Shown: in pieces, positions 29,975 to 34,090 of the stretch
Numbering within the stretch: the first letter of the stretch is position 1
How the letters are laid out: each line of letters starts with the position of its first letter
Assembly: GCA_039197915.1 (NCBI GenBank)
Contig: JBCCTV010000005.1
Location: 1 to 34,090 of the forward strand
Length of the DNA stretch: 34,090 nt
Reading direction: 5' to 3'
Source of the DNA: JAJFFW01 sp039197915
GTDB lineage: Bacteria > Pseudomonadota > Alphaproteobacteria > Caulobacterales > Parvularculaceae
Notes under the pieces: model-generated
What the model was told of the DNA's origin: nothing
Databases searched by the model: none
What the model saw: the letters and a program-made list of their open reading frames with translations, nothing else
Translations under genes and position numbers: made by a program

Positions 29975-32092
29975 TTGGCTGCGGGCGGGCCCACCACAAA
30001 AATGCAAACCTACCGACTTAATGGCGCTGAGACTTCGGCGATTATCACGGTGCGAACAAGCGGCGGACCGATCCTGAGATATCTGGGCGGTAAGCTCAGT
30101 GACGATGACCTGCCGATAGATGAGCCGAAACTGCTGAGACCGGCCGGCCCCGACGACGCAATTCACAACGATATGTTCCCCGTTCACGGATGGGGGTTTG
30201 AAGGTGAACCTGCCCTTATCGCCTATACTGATCAATCACACTTCGTGACGCTCAGTCATCGTGATACGGAATTTAGCAACCACGCTGAATTGGCGCTCTC
30301 CTATGACGTTTACCCATTGCAAGCGATTCTGCGGCTAAGCTTCCACTTTGATAAAGACACGGATGTTTTCTACGCTGACGCCGAAATCGAAAACGGCGGC
30401 ACAAACCCGTTACACATAGAACAGTTGGCAGCTTTATCGATTCCTCTGCCCGATTGGGTGCGGTTCGCGGATGCCGGCTATGGCGTGTGGAGCGGCGAAG
30501 GTCGATCGAAATTTGTGGACCTTAGCGCTGGCGCCTTTGAACAATGCGGTCGCATTGGACGACCCGGCTTCAATGGTGGACCATTCCTTCTACTGACAGA
30601 AAGCGACATGTCCGGCGATTTCCACCGTGAGGAACTGGGCCGCGAAATATGCACGACGCTTGCGTTTAGCGGCAACTACGCCTTGAGAGTGGAACGTCAG
30701 GAATCAGGCTTGAAGCGCTTATCCGTTAGTGAATGGCTGGCGCCCGGCGAACGTATCCTCAAACCTGGCGAAACCTACAAAACGCCACCTGCGTTACTCG
30801 CTCTATCAGACGCCGGACGACGGGGTATTTCCCGGAGACTTCATGCCGCCGCGCGGGCAAGCACGCCGAGCGCTGAACAGACAAGACCGGTTCAGTTTAA
30901 TACTTGGGAAGCGGCTTACTTTTCGGTCAATGAAAAAACGGCCATGCGCCTCGCCGAGCGCGCCTCTGAACTCGGGTGTGAACGATTTGTTCTCGACGAC
31001 GGTTGGTTTGCTGGACGCGATAACGACCAAAGCAGCTTAGGCGACTGGCGCGTTTGCAAAAAGAAATTCCCGCAAGGACTAAAACCTCTCACCGATCAGG
31101 TTAAGGCGCTTGGGATGGACTTTGGCCTCTGGCTAGAGCCAGAAATGGTAAATCCTGATAGTGATCTTTTTAGGCGACACCCTGAATGGGCGCTTCAGGT
31201 TGATGGAGCAAACAAACCGACCGGTCGAAACCAGCTGGTCTTAGACTATACGCGAACGGATGTTCGCAACTATATCACCGAGAGTCTTTTTAGCCTGTTG
31301 GAAGCCGAGCCAATTGACTACTTGAAATGGGATTACAACCGAGCGCTTTACCCGGCCTCATCTGGCGGCCGAAACGTCGCTGGCGAGCAAATTAGAGGAC
31401 TATATAGCGTCCTCGCAACACTGCGCGACGCGTTTCCCCATGTCAGCATTGAGAGCTGCGCGAGCGGCGGCGGGCGACTAGACTTCGGTATTTTATCGTT
31501 TACGGATCGTTTTTGGACAAGTGACGCCACCGATCCGTTTGAGCGCGTGCGCATCCAACGCCGGGCGAGCGTGTTCTTCCCCTTGAATATGCTTGGCGCC
31601 CATGTTGGCCCAAACGAAAATCCATGGACAGGTCGGCGAACCAACATCGCCTTTCGCTGCATGACCGCGCTCTTTGGGAGCTTTGGCGTTGAAGCGGATC
31701 CGGATACGCTGACCGTGCCAGAACGCAATGTTCTTAAACGGGCCATTTCTTTCTACAAAGCAGAACGGCGCACTATCTGTGAGGGAGAATTGCTTCGATT
31801 ACCCGCTCCGGCGCACGGCGTCGATGCACAGATGATTATCTCGGCAGACAAAAAACGAGCATTACTAAGACTGCTTCGTACCGATACGCCCGACACCATG
31901 ACCAATGTGCGCATACAACCTATTCATCTGCCGGAGGGAGAACGATGGCGTGTGACGTGTTCGGATTTCGAACGCGATGCGTTTTCAGTGATCGCAGAAA
32001 CCGCTTCATCCTACGTCTTAACGAAACAAGGTCTTTCTTGCACTCTAACGCAACCAGGGACTGGGCTGATTTTTGTTCTTGAGGCTGAGTAA
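29975..32092 (+). CDS. Alpha-galactosidase, GH36
   Basis: A 705-residue glycoside hydrolase that removes terminal alpha-galactose from raffinose- or melibiose-type sugars. An N-terminal beta-sandwich (about 1-290) precedes the (beta/alpha)8 barrel with FVLDDGWF, WLEPEMVN, the nucleophile motif KWDYNR (Asp453), ESCASGGGRLDFGIL and the acid/base WTSDATDPFERVRIQ (Asp517). A C-terminal beta domain follows. Length matches the bacterial GH36 group. The start is TTG 29975 because GGAG (29964-29967) lies 7 bases upstream; ATG 30002 is an alternative with no good ribosome site. No signal peptide is encoded from either start, so the enzyme appears cytosolic. The stop overlaps the GH42 ATG (TAATG). Confidence 0.92.
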   Translation: MAAGGPTTKMQTYRLNGAETSAIITVRTSGGPILRYLGGKLSDDDLPIDEPKLLRPAGPDDAIHNDMFPVHGWGFEGEPALIAYTDQSHFVTLSHRDTEFSNHAELALSYDVYPLQAILRLSFHFDKDTDVFYADAEIENGGTNPLHIEQLAALSIPLPDWVRFADAGYGVWSGEGRSKFVDLSAGAFEQCGRIGRPGFNGGPFLLLTESDMSGDFHREELGREICTTLAFSGNYALRVERQESGLKRLSVSEWLAPGERILKPGETYKTPPALLALSDAGRRGISRRLHAAARASTPSAEQTRPVQFNTWEAAYFSVNEKTAMRLAERASELGCERFVLDDGWFAGRDNDQSSLGDWRVCKKKFPQGLKPLTDQVKALGMDFGLWLEPEMVNPDSDLFRRHPEWALQVDGANKPTGRNQLVLDYTRTDVRNYITESLFSLLEAEPIDYLKWDYNRALYPASSGGRNVAGEQIRGLYSVLATLRDAFPHVSIESCASGGGRLDFGILSFTDRFWTSDATDPFERVRIQRRASVFFPLNMLGAHVGPNENPWTGRRTNIAFRCMTALFGSFGVEADPDTLTVPERNVLKRAISFYKAERRTICEGELLRLPAPAHGVDAQMIISADKKRALLRLLRTDTPDTMTNVRIQPIHLPEGERWRVTCSDFERDAFSVIAETASSYVLTKQGLSCTLTQPGTGLIFVLEAE

Positions 32093-34062
32093 TGTCAAAA
32101 ACCACGCTTGGTGTATGCTATTATCCTGAACATTGGCCGGAGACGCAGTGGCGTGATGACGTCAATTTGATGCGTGAGATCGGTATTGAACAAGTGCGCA
32201 TCGGCGAATTTTCCTGGAGCCGTATTGAACCGTCGCCCGACGAATTTTCTTGGGCGTGGCTCGATAGGGCGATTGAAACGATCCATACGGCCGGCATTAG
32301 AATTATTTTAGGAACACCTACGGCCACACCGCCCAAATGGCTCGTCGATCGATTTCCCGATATTCTAGCCGTTGACAAAAACGGACGAAAACGCGCCTTT
32401 GGGTCTCGCCGCCACTACTGCTTTTCATCGGAGACATATGCGCGCGAAGCTGAGCGCATTGTTAGTGCGATGACTGAGCGATACGGCAAACACCAGAATG
32501 TCATCGCCTGGCAAACCGACAATGAATATGGTTGCCACGATACGGTCCGTTCGTATTCACCGTCAGCTTGCAATGCATTCAGAGAATGGCTTCGCAGAAA
32601 ATATGTTTCGGTCGATAAATTAAACTCCGCATGGGGAACCGTATTTTGGAGCCAGGAATATCGAGACTTTGGCGAAGTTGATTTTCCGAACCTAACGGTT
32701 ACAGAGGCAAACCCCTCGCACAAACTAGACTTTTTTCGGTTTTCCTCTGATCAGGTCGTTGCGTTTAATCGCCGTCAAACGGAGATTATTCGACATAATT
32801 CGCCTGGGCGACCCATTTACCACAATGCGATGGGTTTCTTCTTCGATTTTGATCATTTTGATCTTTGCAAAGATCTAGATGGAATTTATTGGGATAGCTA
32901 TCCGCTGGGTTTCCTCGATGGTTCCTCAGCGCCGATCGAGGTAAAACAACGCTATATGCGCCAGGGTCATCCCGACTTCGCTGGCTTTCACCATGACCTT
33001 TATCGCGGATGCGGGAATGGAAGATGGGGCGTTATGGAGCAACAGCCTGGGCCTGTTAATTGGGCTGCGCACAATCCAGCGCCTTTGCCGGGAATGGGGC
33101 GCCTATGGGCGGCCGAAGCAAGAGCCCACGGGGCTGACGCCGTGAATTTCTTTCGATGGCGCCAAGCTCCATTCGCACAGGAACAAATGCACGCCGGGCT
33201 TTTACGACCAGACAACACAAAAGCGCAGGCATTTGCTGAAGCGAACTCAACCGCGAAGCTTTTCTCAAACAGCCTCGCAAATATCCATACGGACCAGCTT
33301 GGCGATGTCGCGATACTATTCGATTACCAAGCGTTTTGGCTGTATGAGGCGCAACCGCAATGCGCCGAATGGGATTACTCAGACATTGTCTTTAGGTGGT
33401 ACACTGCTGTTCGCCGCCATGGGCTAAATATTGATTTCGTTGCGCCAGGTAGTGATTTATCCGCCTATTCGGTGGTCATTGTTCCATCGCTCCCCGTCAT
33501 CAGCGATGAGACCGTTGAAGCATTGGCGGATACCTCAGCCCAAATCGTTGTTGGAGCGCGTTCCGGCTCAAAAACGACGGCTCTCAATATACCAAGGAAT
33601 TGTGCACCGGGTCCGTTGAGCGACATGCTCGGATTAAAGATCATCATGAGCGAGACCTTCCCTCCTTTTCATATCGAAAATGGCGTCTTAAATGGTGATC
33701 CGTTCAACGGAACGCTCTGGCTCGATCACGTTGAGACCGCCCTGCCTCCTTTAATCCAAAGCAAAACGGGGCACGGCCTTGTCTTCCAGAATGGTCGTTT
33801 TACTTACGTCACAACGGTTCCCGATGAGGAAAGCTGCCAGAACCTAATTTCTTTTGTGATGAATGCGTTGCCGAAGCAAAAAGCTTACCCTCTTCCAAAA
33901 GACCTGCGTATGCGCCGTTGTGGCAAGAATTACATCCTCTTTAACTATGGGCCAGAACCAGCGGCGGTTCCGAACGAAATAACTCACTTAGGGCCCTTAG
34001 TGTACGGAGAAAACCCGATACCAGCCGCCGATTTCGCAATCATTGCTGACGAACACGGCTAG
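32092..34062 (+). CDS. Beta-galactosidase, GH42
   Basis: A 656-residue beta-galactosidase. It starts GVCYYPEHWPE, the typical GH42 N-terminus, has the acid/base motif WQTDNEYG (Glu145) and nucleophile region GVMEQQPGPVNW (Glu316), then the trimerisation domain from about residue 395 (VAILFDYQAFW) and a small C-terminal beta domain. No signal peptide; cytosolic. It overlaps the GH36 stop by one base, so the pair is translationally coupled and would together strip alpha- and beta-linked galactose from imported oligosaccharides, for example from algal or plant galactans. The gene is complete; only 28 bases follow it in the window. Confidence 0.95.
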   Translation: MSKTTLGVCYYPEHWPETQWRDDVNLMREIGIEQVRIGEFSWSRIEPSPDEFSWAWLDRAIETIHTAGIRIILGTPTATPPKWLVDRFPDILAVDKNGRKRAFGSRRHYCFSSETYAREAERIVSAMTERYGKHQNVIAWQTDNEYGCHDTVRSYSPSACNAFREWLRRKYVSVDKLNSAWGTVFWSQEYRDFGEVDFPNLTVTEANPSHKLDFFRFSSDQVVAFNRRQTEIIRHNSPGRPIYHNAMGFFFDFDHFDLCKDLDGIYWDSYPLGFLDGSSAPIEVKQRYMRQGHPDFAGFHHDLYRGCGNGRWGVMEQQPGPVNWAAHNPAPLPGMGRLWAAEARAHGADAVNFFRWRQAPFAQEQMHAGLLRPDNTKAQAFAEANSTAKLFSNSLANIHTDQLGDVAILFDYQAFWLYEAQPQCAEWDYSDIVFRWYTAVRRHGLNIDFVAPGSDLSAYSVVIVPSLPVISDETVEALADTSAQIVVGARSGSKTTALNIPRNCAPGPLSDMLGLKIIMSETFPPFHIENGVLNGDPFNGTLWLDHVETALPPLIQSKTGHGLVFQNGRFTYVTTVPDEESCQNLISFVMNALPKQKAYPLPKDLRMRRCGKNYILFNYGPEPAAVPNEITHLGPLVYGENPIPAADFAIIADEHG

Positions 34063-34090
34063 AATTAGTCATCGCGCCGGTGAAATAAAA

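Noticed and set aside
1..34090. CRISPR arrays, prophage or insertion sequences
   Set aside because: No regularly spaced repeats, transposase or phage structural genes are visible anywhere in the window.

Overview
The window reads as an accessory-metabolism stretch of a Gram-negative, probably marine or aquatic, alphaproteobacterial chromosome. This is inferred from the gene families (phasin, WS/DGAT, RND/TetR pairs, DUF3526-type ABC permeases, a HAD-IB/acyltransferase fusion). A Parvularculaceae/Hyphomonadaceae-like source is plausible but I cannot prove it from sequence alone. Genes are densely packed, with many 1-8 base overlaps. I see no phage, transposase, integrase, rRNA or CRISPR.

Layout. 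(1) 44-3997: a small exported His-rich CxxC protein followed by a three-gene ABC exporter operon (ATPase plus two ABC-2 permeases). (2) 4270-5343: a secreted lipoprotein with a possible SGNH-hydrolase fold. (3) 5411-9717: a short-chain dehydrogenase, an HSL-type esterase and a Baeyer-Villiger-type flavin monooxygenase on the plus strand, facing a second dehydrogenase. Together these could turn an alcohol into a ketone, then an ester or lactone, then an acid. (4) 9909-9982: tRNA-Arg(CCT).

(5) 10038-21204 is the most coherent region: an apparent neutral-lipid (triacylglycerol/wax ester) island. Leftward genes are breakdown-type (a monoacylglycerol-lipase-like hydrolase and aerobic glycerol-3-phosphate dehydrogenase GlpD). 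Rightward genes are synthetic: a HAD-IB phosphatase/PlsC acyltransferase fusion, GpsA, PlsB and a WS/DGAT with a long cationic tail, followed by a lipase-like hydrolase and then a convergent phasin with a cationic histone-H1-like head. The two arms diverge from a 128-base gap that holds a 22-bp imperfect palindrome. Apart from glycerol kinase and a proven phosphatidate phosphatase, the set would cover DHAP to triacylglycerol, droplet coating and turnover.

(6) 21249-28113: an RdmC-like hydrolase and TetR regulator, then an RND efflux pump operon (membrane fusion protein and pump) with a divergent TetR gene. The gap between them contains a strong 28-bp dyad, the best operator candidate in the window. 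(7) 28196-29630: a sensorless histidine kinase converging on a NarL/FixJ-type response regulator. (8) 29975-34062: an alpha-galactosidase (GH36) and beta-galactosidase (GH42) operon overlapping at TAATG. No galactoside transporter or dedicated sugar regulator is visible before the window ends.
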